Shown: positions 46,292-55,720, counted from the first letter of the stretch. The stretch is 64,000 bases of DNA from Splendidivirga corallicola (GCA_030442035.1 JAUJEA010000004.1:651130-715129); one strand, 5' to 3'. The notes: generated by a model from the sequence alone, not told the origin. Program-made: numbers and translations.

Positions 46292-48154
46292 TCACTCATT
46301 CTCCAGCAATCGCCTAAATTCAGCCAATGCAGCAGCATTACCGATAACCGTGATGATATCTCCTGTGAGTAAACGGGTATCTCCGTGGGGTATGAAAATT
46401 TCACCGTCCCTGCGCTGTATGACCAAGGAACCGGAGGCTGGAAAGGCAACATCCTTAACCTGTTTACGGTGGACATCTTTCCGGGTGACGATAATCTCCT
46501 CTATTCTATAAACCCCGAAACTCTCGGACAGGGAATTAACTGTATTCGGTCGTAAGATCATGTCCTCAAGATGGTGAGCGACGACCTCATCCTGATCCAC
46601 AAATTTCAGGGCAGCCTTCGGATTTATCTCATCTTTCAGGGTGCGGGCTTTCTGTGTAATGACCTTTTCATGGTTCAGATTATTGGTGATATACTTGGTA
46701 AGTTTTTGATTGAGCGAGACCGAGCCTGTTATCACGATTACCTGATCGGAGGTATGCAGGTCCAATTTGTCCAGGGCACTTGTATCCAAGCGCTCAACCA
46801 ATCGGAAGGGAATTGATTTTTCCTCAAACTCCGGTGTGACGTGCTTTTCTTCAATCAGTGTCATAAAGGAGCTGCCATGCATTTTGAATCGCTCGGAAAG
46901 GTAGAGGCTGGCACGGCTCCCCCCCAGTATGTAGATATGGCGAACGAGTTCTCCGTCCCCACTTAAAGCTTTATAGATCAAGGGAGACAATAGACTGGCT
47001 ACAATAGAGGATGTCACAATGCCTGCATTTTCTGCGGTGCTAATGATATTCAGTGAAAGACCGATCTGAGCAGCAGCGATGGTCAGTCCCAATCGGGCAG
47101 TCAACAAGGTACCCCCGGCCAGTGCTTTCTTCAAACCGAAGATCCTGGCCATCACCACGGCCGGAATTATCTGGGTTAAGAAAAATCCGACGGTGAGGGT
47201 CAAAATGAAGGGAATGGACTCTCCAAAATGAGTGAGGGCGGAAAGATCCAGGTTAACCCCCACCATGATAAAGAATATCGGAATAAAGAATCCGTAACTC
47301 ATCCCATCCAGTTTAAAAAGAAGTGCCGAGCGCTGTTTGGTCACAAAAAGGCTTAACAAAGTACCACTAAAAAAAGCACCCATCACTGGTTCCGTATCGA
47401 TGAGGATGGCTATGATGACAAAAAACAAAAGCAACGCCACCGTTCCCCTGACCCTGATCTGACTGGCGGCATGTTCCAGTCTGTAAAGCAATTTCTGAAA
47501 GGTGCGTACCCTGACCATGCGTTTCCCAACAATATATGTTATAGCAAAGGCCAGGAAGATGAGTGTGAACAACAGTAACTCCACCTTGAGGCCATTCCTC
47601 AGGTATCCTGCATATACGGAAATGAGAATGATACTCATGATGGTGGCTATCGCGCCTTCCATGAGTAGTACCTGGCCATACTTGCGCGTTAACTCCCCAT
47701 CGGCCTTCAATATGGGTACGATGATGCTAAGCGCCACAGTCGGCATGAGAAAGGTGAAGAAGATCACATTAATATCGATGAAGTGGCTCACTAACCACGC
47801 AAAGGGAAATGACAAGGCCAATGACCCGAAGTAGATAAAAACCGCGAGCAGGAATGAATTACTGATAAGATCTACAAATTTGATGCGACCCCGCGGAAAA
47901 GAAGAAATGATCTTATGCACATCGATCTCCAAACCGGCTAAGAAGATCAAAAAGAGGAAACCCATCTCGGCCAGGAAATCGAGGTATACGGATGATTCAA
48001 CCAATCCCAGAACATAGGGCCCCACGATGACGCCCATGATAATTTCTGCGATAACAGCGGGTAACTTGCCAATCTCCAGCCAGGATAATAACAAAGGTAC
48101 CATCCAGGCAATAACGAAAATGATAAACAATGGCAGAAATTCCGGTGATGTCAT
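46292..48154 (-). CDS. CPA2 cation:proton antiporter with RCK-type C-terminus
   Basis: 620 residues. The N-terminal ~385 residues hold about twelve TM helices (MGVIVGPYVLGLV, FLIFLAGLEID, ARLGLTIAAAQIGLS) of the Kef/CPA2 type. A nucleotide-binding-like region follows (YILGGSRASLYLSERFKMHG), then a TrkA-C/RCK-C domain (HGDTRLLTGDIITVIGNAAA). The canonical GxGxxG of RCK-N is altered to GGSRAS, so NAD binding is doubtful. Probable K+ or Na+/H+ exchange at the inner membrane. Its base composition is more GC-rich than its neighbours. Confidence 0.85.
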   Translation of the reverse strand: MTSPEFLPLFIIFVIAWMVPLLLSWLEIGKLPAVIAEIIMGVIVGPYVLGLVESSVYLDFLAEMGFLFLIFLAGLEIDVHKIISSFPRGRIKFVDLISNSFLLAVFIYFGSLALSFPFAWLVSHFIDINVIFFTFLMPTVALSIIVPILKADGELTRKYGQVLLMEGAIATIMSIILISVYAGYLRNGLKVELLLFTLIFLAFAITYIVGKRMVRVRTFQKLLYRLEHAASQIRVRGTVALLLFFVIIAILIDTEPVMGAFFSGTLLSLFVTKQRSALLFKLDGMSYGFFIPIFFIMVGVNLDLSALTHFGESIPFILTLTVGFFLTQIIPAVVMARIFGLKKALAGGTLLTARLGLTIAAAQIGLSLNIISTAENAGIVTSSIVASLLSPLIYKALSGDGELVRHIYILGGSRASLYLSERFKMHGSSFMTLIEEKHVTPEFEEKSIPFRLVERLDTSALDKLDLHTSDQVIVITGSVSLNQKLTKYITNNLNHEKVITQKARTLKDEINPKAALKFVDQDEVVAHHLEDMILRPNTVNSLSESFGVYRIEEIIVTRKDVHRKQVKDVAFPASGSLVIQRRDGEIFIPHGDTRLLTGDIITVIGNAAALAEFRRLLENE

Positions 48155-48303
48155 ATTGTAGGATTATAGGGTTAATATCTAGCTTGACCTTCTTAAAATA
48201 ATCATGAAATTCTATTTTGAAAAACTTCTGCCATATTATTGTGAAAATATTTTATCATCAACTCGACCTTATGTGACAAAATTGGTGTCTCCCCTGCCCT
48301 ATG

Positions 48304-48366
48304 GAAAAACACCTCAGGCACTACTTACGATAAGTCTATAAAAATGTCCTGAGGGCGTTTTTTTTA
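48304..48366 (+). terminator. Orphan structured terminator between divergent genes
   Basis: The outer stem is CCTCAGG (48312-48318) with CCTGAGG (48348-48354), extended by flanking AAAAC/GTTTT, followed by eight T. Inside the loop a second stem, ACTTA-cga-TAAGT, can form. No plus-strand gene precedes it in 48155-48600, so it ends an unannotated small RNA or is a leader of the DJ-1 gene. The remaining bases of this interval show nothing else. Confidence 0.5.
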
Positions 48367-48600
48367 ATGTCCTTCCCTCCTTTTGAGATCAATATGATTA
48401 TCAAAGAGCATTCAGGTTTCAGCAATCAGTTTTGTTGCAAATCGGAACTTTAACGAACTGACAGTCAATTGCCGAGACCTGATAGCTTCCAAACAATCAA
48501 TGACAATATGATCTTTTGATCTGGTGAAATGATCATTTCGAAAGACTTTTCCGGGACATATTCCTTGGTTTGCCGAGTAATAAAACAATAAAGTACTGTT

Positions 48601-49695
48601 ATGTCTAAGAAAAGAAAGTTTATCAAATGGATATTAATCTCTTTTATAAGTTTGATTGTATTAGTGGTTGGCTTTGGGTTCTGGTTCATGAGCCTTATCT
48701 CCGGAGAAACGACCAAGGACAATCTGCAAGCCACCTCTCCCAGGGATCTACCCTATTTGACTGAGGATCTAAAGCCATTTAGGGGAAAAATCCTGGCTGT
48801 TGTAACCAGCACGGATGTTATGGGGGACAGCAACAAAAAAACAGGTTATGAATTAACCGAATTGTCACGGGCATACTATGTTTTTCAAGCGAATGGCTTT
48901 AAGGTGGATGTAGCAAGCCCCTTAGGTGGGGAACCACCGGTAATCATAGATGGGGATGACATGAGTGTTTTTGACTATGCTTTTTTGAATGATTCCGCCG
49001 CACAACACAAAACCAAACATACGCTTGCGTTGGAAGATACCAATCCCGATGATTATCAGGCAGTGTATTTTGTCGGAGGAAAAGGCGCCATGTTTGATTT
49101 CCCTCAGAACACCAAAATCCAGTCTATTGTTCGTTCGTATTATCAATCAGAAAAAGTCATTGGAGCTGTGTGCCATGGACCAGCTGCTTTGGTGAATGTT
49201 ACCCTTGATGATGGAAGCCCGTTGCTGGCTAATAAAACAGTAAGCAGTTTTACCAATGATGAAGAACTTTTTTTAATTCCTGATGCTGAAACCATTTTTC
49301 CCTTTTTGCTTCAGGATAAATTAACCGAAAAAGGGGCTCGATTTAATGATGGCCTGCTATATCTGGAAAATGTGAGTCATGATGGGAACCTGATAACCGG
49401 TCAGAACCCATGGTCGACATGGACATTGGCAGAAACAATGGTTCAACAATTAGGGTATGTTCCAAAGGAGCGAAAGAAAACACCGGAAGAAAACACGGTT
49501 CACGTGTTATCTGTCTATGAACGCCAAGGATATGTGCAAACCAAAAGAGAAATCAAGGACTTGTATGTACGTGAACAAAAAGACCTCGATAGGGTGCTTC
49601 TGGCCATGCATAGCATTGTGGCAGCGATGCAATGGAAAATTGGTAAGTCCATTGATCTAATTCGCTTGATGGCATATGTTAAGGGATTAACATAA
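48601..49695 (+). CDS. Membrane-anchored DJ-1/PfpI-family protein
   Basis: 364 residues. One N-terminal TM helix (about 8-32, WILISFISLIVLVVGFGFWF) is followed by a DJ-1/Hsp31-like domain: KILAVVTSTDVMG, FKVDVASPLGGEPP, VYFVGGKGAMFDF and nucleophile elbow GAVCHGPAAL (Cys). ENVSHDGNLITGQNPWST closes the domain. About 75 extra residues follow. Relatives are glyoxalase III/protein deglycase-type or amidotransferase-like enzymes. The anchor places the domain in the periplasm, which is unusual for this family. Confidence 0.85.
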   Translation: MSKKRKFIKWILISFISLIVLVVGFGFWFMSLISGETTKDNLQATSPRDLPYLTEDLKPFRGKILAVVTSTDVMGDSNKKTGYELTELSRAYYVFQANGFKVDVASPLGGEPPVIIDGDDMSVFDYAFLNDSAAQHKTKHTLALEDTNPDDYQAVYFVGGKGAMFDFPQNTKIQSIVRSYYQSEKVIGAVCHGPAALVNVTLDDGSPLLANKTVSSFTNDEELFLIPDAETIFPFLLQDKLTEKGARFNDGLLYLENVSHDGNLITGQNPWSTWTLAETMVQQLGYVPKERKKTPEENTVHVLSVYERQGYVQTKREIKDLYVREQKDLDRVLLAMHSIVAAMQWKIGKSIDLIRLMAYVKGLT

Positions 49696-49700
49696 GAAGC

Positions 49701-49798
49701 GACTTTGATTCTTTGGATTTTGGGATGGCCTTTGATGACGCACTACAAGTTAAATAGTCTCATCAAAGACCATCCAAACATCATCAATAATCAAAGTC
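49701..49798. terminator. Long hairpin between convergent genes
   Basis: Outer arms GACTTTGATT/AATCAAAGTC (49701-49710, 49789-49798) and inner arms GGATGG-c-CTTTGATGA/TCATCAAAG-a-CCATCC (49723-49738, 49760-49775). There is no clear T-tract. It may serve as a two-way terminator for the DJ-1 and GxxExxY genes, or be a small repeat element. Confidence 0.55.
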
Positions 49799-49806
49799 CA
49801 AACACC

Positions 49807-50181
49807 TCAATATTTCTGTAATCTTCTAAACTCTAAACTGGTCGATCCGAAGTTTATTAATAAACCTACTTCCAATTCAAAGGCTTCTAAATAGTTAATA
49901 GCCTGGGCGAAATGAACATTTTCGAGCCGAATGACAGCTTTTAGTTCCACCAAAACTTTTTCTTCAACCAAGAAATCGACCCGTCTTGTACCGACATCAA
50001 CATCTTTATAATAGATTGTTTGTGCTCGCTCCCTTGCAAAGCTTAGGTGTTGCCTTGCCAATTCAATAGCCAAACACCGTTGATAAATGACTTCCTGAAA
50101 TCCATTACCCAATGTATTATGCACTTCCATAGCACAACCAATGACTTTTTTAGTAATGTCACTGTATTTGTATCTTTCCAT
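49807..50181 (-). CDS. GxxExxY-family protein
   Basis: 124 residues, full length for the family. GNGFQEVIYQ carries the name-giving G-x-x-E-x-x-Y; RRVDFLVEEKVLVELKAV shows the D...ExK pattern of a PD-(D/E)xK nuclease fold, and AQAINYLEA is also typical. The family is common in Bacteroidota next to repeats; its function is not established. Confidence 0.9.
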   Translation of the reverse strand: MERYKYSDITKKVIGCAMEVHNTLGNGFQEVIYQRCLAIELARQHLSFARERAQTIYYKDVDVGTRRVDFLVEEKVLVELKAVIRLENVHFAQAINYLEAFELEVGLLINFGSTSLEFRRLQKY

Positions 50182-50364
50182 ATAGCTGATTTTAGAGTTT
50201 TCGGAAATATCAAAAGGTTTAGGTTGTAAATCAACAAAGTTAAGATTTAAACAAAAGGGATTTCACATAGTCATTGAACTATTCAAACGCATGAACTACT
50301 ACTACCCAATATCACTAAATCCCCTTAATCCTGGTAATCTCCAAAAATCAAAGTACCTGTTACC

Positions 50365-51834
50365 TCACTCGATTTGTTTCCTCTCTTCTTCAAGGATAGC
50401 TAAAGCCTGACCGTGTGTAGTCGCTCTGGGAGGTGTCATGAGGCTCACTAGAATTCCGCATAACAAAGCCATGGCCACAGCAGGGATTACCCCATTACCC
50501 CAAAAATTTTGCCAGGGACTATATAGATTGATGATGATTGCGGTTACAGAGCCTGATAAAATAGCTGAAATGCCTCCCTGCCAGGTGGCTCGCTTCCAGA
50601 ATTTACCCAAAACGGTGCTTGCAAATAACCCGGATAAAATAATACCGATCATACCATTGATATAACCTATAATGGTTTCTGAAAACAGGGTAAAGACAAG
50701 TGCAATCCCGGTAGTAATTCCTATTCCAATCCTTGAAAATAATATAGCATTTCTTTTGTCCGGTAATTTACCAAATACCTGTCCGTAGACGTCTCTCAAT
50801 AATATGGAAACACCGGCTATAGCATCGGAGCTGGCAGATGACATGGTGGCACTTAAGCCTGCAATGATCACCAATATGCCCATGGCCAATGGAAGCACAT
50901 CACTGGCGAGGTATATAAAGGCGGTATCAGGATCGGTTAAGCCTGGATTTAATTGATAGGCGGTCATGCCGATAATGGCCGGAAAAAAAGAGAAGAACAA
51001 ATAGATGATCCCTGTATACAGGAAACTTTTCTTCACATTGTTAACAGAATCCGCAGAATAAATACGTTGGCGATAAGAAGGCGTAGCCAACACGGCCACG
51101 GCAATAGCAAAGGCAAGGGATATCGCTGGTAAAACGGGTTCATCAAAGAAAATTTCAGCACGCTGTTTTCCCATGGCGATCAATGCCTGCCCCCCACCTA
51201 CATTGTCCATACTATATATTCCCATAAGGATGAAGCCGAGAAATAAAATGATCGCTTGTATGGTATCGGTCCAGACAACAGCCAGATAGCCGCCAACAAT
51301 GACGTAGATAGAAAAAGCGATCGTAATGATGATTTTACAATAAAGCAGGTCTATGTCCGATATCCAGGATAAATATTTGGCTCCACCCATAATATGAGCT
51401 CCAAGCCAACCTATCGATGCAATGTAAGTGAGTATTCCGACAAGGTTTTTGATTGCTTTGTTGGCACCAAAATAATAGCTTATTTCTTCCGACATCGTCA
51501 TAAAACGAAGCTTTCTTGCTTTGGAAAATAACACCGCTAAAAGCATCATGCCAAGCGCTCCTCCTATTCCATAAAAAGCTCCTATCCAACCGGTAGAATA
51601 GCCTTTTCCAACTGCTCCCATGCTGGATCCTGTTCCAACTAAGGTAGCAATTGTGGTCCCTAGCATCAATAAAATTGGTACGGAACGCCCACCCAATAAA
51701 AAGTCCGCACCACTATGCTGTTTTTTTGAAATGAATACGCTCAAGGTAATCATCGACAAAATATAGAGGCCAAATGTAAGCAAAAATGTCAGGGGACTAA
51801 TGCTGTCTCCGGTTTGAAGAAAGGCAATGACCAT
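50365..51834 (-). CDS. Sodium:solute symporter (SSS family)
   Basis: 489 residues with about 13 hydrophobic segments. Family features include DFLLGGRSVPILLMLGT, GAFYGIGGALGMMLLAVL and AGLSATMSSASSDAIAGVSI (sodium-site Ser/Thr region). It is last in the RpiR-aminoacylase-RidA-symporter operon, and its start overlaps the RidA stop by one base. It therefore probably imports the N-acyl- or D-amino acid handled by the operon. Confidence 0.9.
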   Translation of the reverse strand: MVIAFLQTGDSISPLTFLLTFGLYILSMITLSVFISKKQHSGADFLLGGRSVPILLMLGTTIATLVGTGSSMGAVGKGYSTGWIGAFYGIGGALGMMLLAVLFSKARKLRFMTMSEEISYYFGANKAIKNLVGILTYIASIGWLGAHIMGGAKYLSWISDIDLLYCKIIITIAFSIYVIVGGYLAVVWTDTIQAIILFLGFILMGIYSMDNVGGGQALIAMGKQRAEIFFDEPVLPAISLAFAIAVAVLATPSYRQRIYSADSVNNVKKSFLYTGIIYLFFSFFPAIIGMTAYQLNPGLTDPDTAFIYLASDVLPLAMGILVIIAGLSATMSSASSDAIAGVSILLRDVYGQVFGKLPDKRNAILFSRIGIGITTGIALVFTLFSETIIGYINGMIGIILSGLFASTVLGKFWKRATWQGGISAILSGSVTAIIINLYSPWQNFWGNGVIPAVAMALLCGILVSLMTPPRATTHGQALAILEEERKQIE

Positions 51835-52226
51835 TACGCCGGTTTCTTATAGCATACGCAATCAATTTCCACCTTGCAATCGACCATCATACTGGATTGT
51901 ACACAAGCCCTGGCGGGAGCATGTTCTCCTCCAAAATATTCTGCATAAATCTTATTGAACGTCCAAAAATCTCTGGTATCGTCGAGCCAAACACCACATC
52001 TCACTACATCTTCTTTTCCATATCCCGCTTCTTCCAAAATAGCCAGTAAGTTCTCAATCGTCTTACGTGTCTGAGGGATAATACCTCCGGAAATGATCTC
52101 TCCGTTTTCCATAGCTACTTGCCCCGATACATACAGCCAGCCATCGGCCTGAACTGCTCTTGCAAAAGGGAGGTTCTGTCCACCAGCACCTGGCTTTGAA
52201 TTTCCATATCGTATAATGTCGCTCAT
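51834..52226 (-). CDS. RidA/YjgF-family protein
   Basis: 130 residues, a single RidA domain: FARAVQADGWLYVSGQVAM, ENLLAILEEAGYGKEDVVRCGVWL (quoted in part: LLAILEEAGYGKEDVVR) and ARACVQSSMMVDCKVEIDCV. The Arg in PARACV matches the catalytic Arg that hydrolyses reactive enamine/imine intermediates. In place of the usual family start it has a short lead. It likely deaminates 2-imino acids formed during D-amino-acid breakdown. Its ATG overlaps the aminoacylase stop by four bases. Confidence 0.9.
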   Translation of the reverse strand: MSDIIRYGNSKPGAGGQNLPFARAVQADGWLYVSGQVAMENGEIISGGIIPQTRKTIENLLAILEEAGYGKEDVVRCGVWLDDTRDFWTFNKIYAEYFGGEHAPARACVQSSMMVDCKVEIDCVCYKKPA

Positions 52227-53689
52227 ATTTTTTTATTTTGTTTAATTGTTTGATCACTACGTGTAAGGTACTTGCCATTTCTTTCAACAGTAGTACTTCC
52301 TTTGGAATAACTTATTTTGCCATTTACCAACACATGGACTATGCCCTCTGCTAATTGCTTCGGCTGATCGAAGGTGGCGGTATCATTGATCGATTCCCAA
52401 TCAAATATGATCAGGTCAGCATAAAACCCTTCGGCGATAAGTCCTCTTTTCTCAAATTGAAACTTTTTAGCAGGTAAGGAGGTCATTTTCCTTATCGCAT
52501 CAGACAAGGTAAGCAGCTTGTGTTCTCTGACGTATTTCCCCAAAACCCTGGGAAAAGTGCCATATAGTCTTGGATGCGGATGCGGGTCATGCGGCAATCC
52601 ATCCGAGCCGATCATGGTCTTTTCATGGCGGAGTATGTTTTGCATATCTTCCTCATTCATGCTAAAGTAAACAGCCCCCGCCGGCTGTAACTTTTTGGCC
52701 GATTCCAATTGGCTCATGTTCCATTCCAAAGCTATTTCGTCCAAATACTTTGGCGCAATATCAGGATGGGAATCAGACCAGGTAATCAGAATTCTAACTT
52801 TTTCATCTACCTGTTTTAAATCCAAAGTACTGGACCCAGCAGTATAAGGATAACAATCCATATGTATTCTCTTGTAGCAGGCAGCATTGCTAATGGTATT
52901 AAGTACTTCTTCACTTCTGCCCCAATTTTCAATGCCTGCACATTTGAGATGAGATACCAATATGGGTAGATCTGCTTGATCGCAAATGGTAAACGATTCC
53001 TCCAGAGCTGCAATGATTTCTTCAAATTCATTGCGAAGGTGTGTCGTATAGATACCACCGTATTGAGCGGCCACTTTAGCCAACTCGATGACCTCAGTGG
53101 TAGAAGCACTATTGGATGAACCATAAGCCAGACCTGTACTGAAACCTATGGCACCTTGCTGCATGGCCAATGCCAATTCTCGTTTCATACCATCTAACTC
53201 TTGATCCGTACATTCCCTATACAGATCTGTCATGGCATTATTGCGTAAAGAAAGGTGTCCACACAATGCAGCAATATTCACCGCTGGCCGGATCTCGTTT
53301 ATTTTATCTATATAGGCTTTAAATGTAGGAAACTTAAAATCTTCTTTTTTGCCTAAAAGATTCAGCGGATCAGGAGGTATATCCTCTATTTTGCTGGGTG
53401 CTGAACTAATACCACAATTACCCACTATGGCTGTTGTAACACCCTGACTAATCTTGGGTAGTGCATCTGGCATGTTTAATATGGCATTGTCGTCATGCGT
53501 ATGGACATCAATAAAACCCGGACAAAGAATTTTGCCCTTGACATCAATGATTTTTCTGGCTTGCAATGTTGACAAATTACCAATGCGGGCGATTTTATCA
53601 CCAACTATACCAATGTCAGCAACATAGGTAGCTGAACCTGATCCATCAACAATGGTAGCTCCTGTAAATTTGATATCCAGCATGCTCAA
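52223..53689 (-). CDS. N-acyl-D-amino-acid deacylase (amidohydrolase)
   Basis: 488 residues. The metal site HTHDD is in CPGFIDVHTHDDNAI, followed by TTAIVGNCGISSAP, GLAYGSSNSASTTEVIELAK, YTTHLRNE and the C-terminal IGSDGLPHDPHPHPRLYGTF with a metal-binding Asp/His. This is the signature set of D-aminoacylases. It releases D-amino acids from N-acyl forms in the cytoplasm. It sits in one operon with RidA, the symporter and an RpiR regulator. Confidence 0.92.
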   Translation of the reverse strand: MSMLDIKFTGATIVDGSGSATYVADIGIVGDKIARIGNLSTLQARKIIDVKGKILCPGFIDVHTHDDNAILNMPDALPKISQGVTTAIVGNCGISSAPSKIEDIPPDPLNLLGKKEDFKFPTFKAYIDKINEIRPAVNIAALCGHLSLRNNAMTDLYRECTDQELDGMKRELALAMQQGAIGFSTGLAYGSSNSASTTEVIELAKVAAQYGGIYTTHLRNEFEEIIAALEESFTICDQADLPILVSHLKCAGIENWGRSEEVLNTISNAACYKRIHMDCYPYTAGSSTLDLKQVDEKVRILITWSDSHPDIAPKYLDEIALEWNMSQLESAKKLQPAGAVYFSMNEEDMQNILRHEKTMIGSDGLPHDPHPHPRLYGTFPRVLGKYVREHKLLTLSDAIRKMTSLPAKKFQFEKRGLIAEGFYADLIIFDWESINDTATFDQPKQLAEGIVHVLVNGKISYSKGSTTVERNGKYLTRSDQTIKQNKKI

Positions 53690-53693
53690 AATA

Positions 53694-54569
53694 TTAATCT
53701 CCTAACGGGAGCCATTGTGTCTTATCCCTTTGATGGTCAATACTATATTTGATTTTCCTTAAAATTTCCTTGCATTTATCCTGACGGACATTTGCTACCT
53801 CCAAAGCAATGGTATCAACAGCAGCCAACAAAGCATAACGCGACGGTGTTGGCTTAAAAATGCCTTCTGATTCCTGAACATGAACTTGCAAATGAACATC
53901 ACTCAAATTAGCCAATGAGGTATTTGAACGGGTGATGGAAATGACTTTAGCTCCATATTGCTTGGCTGTTAATACATTGTCATTGATCTCTGATATTTCA
54001 CCAGACGTGGAAATGGCCAAAACAACAGATTCGGTATCCAATGTTGCTGCCATCATTCGCTGCATAATGGTATCATGATGTGCTGTCACTGCTAAGCCAA
54101 GTCTGAAAAGGCGATGCTGCGCTTCAAGCGCTGCGATGGTCGACCCTCCCCCACTTCCAAAAACTACTAATTTGTTGCATTTATCAATTAACGTACCGGC
54201 TTTTTTTACCGCTCGTTCCGATATTTGGTTGCTGACACTTGACAAAGCGTCTTGAATTCCCTGTACAATATGTCCAAAAGTACTTTTCTGGTTAATTTTT
54301 TCACTATATCCTTCAATGAATCTGCGGCCAACAGCAAAACTGGAAACCAGTTTTGCTTTTAAATCCCTCACATCTTTACAACCAACAACTTTTGCAAATC
54401 GGGTAATGGTAGCTTCACTCACACCTGCGTTTTCTGCCAGCTGTGCTATGCTTGCATTTCCGGCCCATTGCAAATCTTCAAGAATAAGCGTGACTACTTT
54501 TTTCTCAGAAGGTTTTAGATGAGATTCCAGGGATTTTATTTTCGCTATGATGTCGAAATCGTATGCCAT
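53694..54569 (-). CDS. MurR/RpiR-family transcriptional regulator
   Basis: 291 residues. The N-terminal HTH_6 domain (about 1-77) contains ASIAQLAENAGVSEATITRF. The SIS sugar-phosphate-type domain (about 125-255) contains KLVVFGSGGGSTIAALEAQH and SVVLAISTSGEISEINDNVL. It leads the aminoacylase operon with a four-base gap. Two 15-bp palindromes upstream are its likely operators. The ligand may be an acylated amino acid or sugar derivative; this is an inference. Confidence 0.92.
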   Translation of the reverse strand: MAYDFDIIAKIKSLESHLKPSEKKVVTLILEDLQWAGNASIAQLAENAGVSEATITRFAKVVGCKDVRDLKAKLVSSFAVGRRFIEGYSEKINQKSTFGHIVQGIQDALSSVSNQISERAVKKAGTLIDKCNKLVVFGSGGGSTIAALEAQHRLFRLGLAVTAHHDTIMQRMMAATLDTESVVLAISTSGEISEINDNVLTAKQYGAKVISITRSNTSLANLSDVHLQVHVQESEGIFKPTPSRYALLAAVDTIALEVANVRQDKCKEILRKIKYSIDHQRDKTQWLPLGD

Positions 54570-54635
54570 GGAATATTTTGATTTTTAATAAATGCGAATA
54601 GCTCCGGTTTGTTTATTGATACAAATAAAAATGAA

Positions 54636-54650
54636 TGTTATAAAATAACA
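54636..54650. promoter_or_regulatory. RpiR-type operator, site 1
   Basis: TGTTATAAAATAACA is a perfect palindrome with 6-base arms and a 3-base centre, 67 bases upstream of the RpiR start. From memory, HexR, another RpiR-family member, binds TGTARTWWWAYTACA, the same architecture. Confidence 0.65.
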
Positions 54651-54686
54651 AATATTTTTATGTATTTAGATCAATTAAAATATATT

Positions 54687-54701
54687 TGTTATTAAGTAAC
54701 A
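54687..54701. promoter_or_regulatory. RpiR-type operator, site 2
   Basis: TGTTATTAAGTAACA has one mismatch from symmetry and lies 33 bases before the SMP-30 gene start. It is 51 bases from site 1, so each divergent promoter has its own copy. Confidence 0.65.
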
Positions 54702-54733
54702 TAATTTCACATCACTTTAAAAACAAACCACTC

Positions 54734-55630
54734 ATGATGTCAAGAAGGATTATACCATTGGCCACAATACTCTTTTTAATATGGCATTGTGGCCAGGCGC
54801 AACTATATAAATGCAAGAACTTCACGGAAGAACATTCCTTTACCGCAGAGGTTGAAGGTCCTGCTGTGGATGCAAATGGATACCTATACGCTGTGAGTTT
54901 TCACCACAAAACAACGATTGGAAAAATAACACCAGCGGGAGAAGGAAGTATTTTCCTGGAAATGCCTGAAGGAAGCACAGCCAATGGAATCCGGTTTAAC
55001 CGGGACGGAACTATGTTCGTTGCAGACTACACCGGGCATAACATTTTACGTATTCGTGATGGTAAGGTATCTGTGTTTGTGCATGAGCCAACGATGAATC
55101 AACCAAATGATCTAGCCATCACGGATGATGGTACTTTGTTTGCCAGCGATCCGGATTGGAAAAATGAGACCGGAAAATTATGGAAGATCAGTACGGATGG
55201 GAAAGTTAAACTATTAGAGGATAACATGGGAACCACTAATGGTGTAGAGGTATCGCCAGATCAGAAATATTTGTATGTGAATGAATCCAAGCAGAAGAAT
55301 ATCTGGATATATGATCTGGATAAAAAGGGCAATGTTTCAAACAAGAGGCTATTTTACAAAATTAAAGAAAATGGTGAGACAGATGGAATGCGCACGGATA
55401 TAAGAGGTAATCTGTACGTTGCCCTGTACGATATGGGTAAGGTGTTAATAATATCTCCCCAGGGAAATTTATTGAGAACTGTAAAGACCAATGGAAAAAG
55501 ACCTACCAATCTGGCCTTTGGTGGTGATGATGGCCGCACCGTTTATGTTACCATTGCAGACAAGGGTAATATCAATGTATTTAGAACAGAACATCCCGGG
55601 AGGTCCTGGAAGTTGAGACAAGGAAACTGA
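54734..55630 (+). CDS. Secreted SMP-30/gluconolactonase-like propeller protein
   Basis: 298 residues from the Met pair that opens the signal peptide (SRRIIPLATILFLIWHCGQA). Propeller motifs of the SMP-30 family are visible: GPAVDANGYLYAVSF, ANGIRFNRDGTMFVADYTGH, PNDLAITDDGTLFASDPDW and TNGVEVSPDQKYLYVNES. The Asp/Asn metal ligands of lactonases (NGV, SPD) are retained. It is probably a periplasmic lactonase or sugar-acid enzyme. It diverges from the RpiR operon and shares its operator region, so probably its regulation. Confidence 0.85.
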   Translation: MMSRRIIPLATILFLIWHCGQAQLYKCKNFTEEHSFTAEVEGPAVDANGYLYAVSFHHKTTIGKITPAGEGSIFLEMPEGSTANGIRFNRDGTMFVADYTGHNILRIRDGKVSVFVHEPTMNQPNDLAITDDGTLFASDPDWKNETGKLWKISTDGKVKLLEDNMGTTNGVEVSPDQKYLYVNESKQKNIWIYDLDKKGNVSNKRLFYKIKENGETDGMRTDIRGNLYVALYDMGKVLIISPQGNLLRTVKTNGKRPTNLAFGGDDGRTVYVTIADKGNINVFRTEHPGRSWKLRQGN

Positions 55631-55688
55631 TCAGATTTCTGCTGACTTTTTGAAATCGGTCAAAGGCCCTGAATGGTTGAAATGAGAA

Positions 55689-55712
55689 GTGGCCTTAATT
55701 ATATAAGGCCAC
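55689..55712. terminator. Hairpin between convergent SMP-30 and azurin genes
   Basis: Perfect 9-bp stem GTGGCCTTA/TAAGGCCAC with a 6-base loop, located between the two stop codons. No long T-tract; probably a two-way terminator. Confidence 0.6.
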
Positions 55713-55720
55713 CTGAAATG

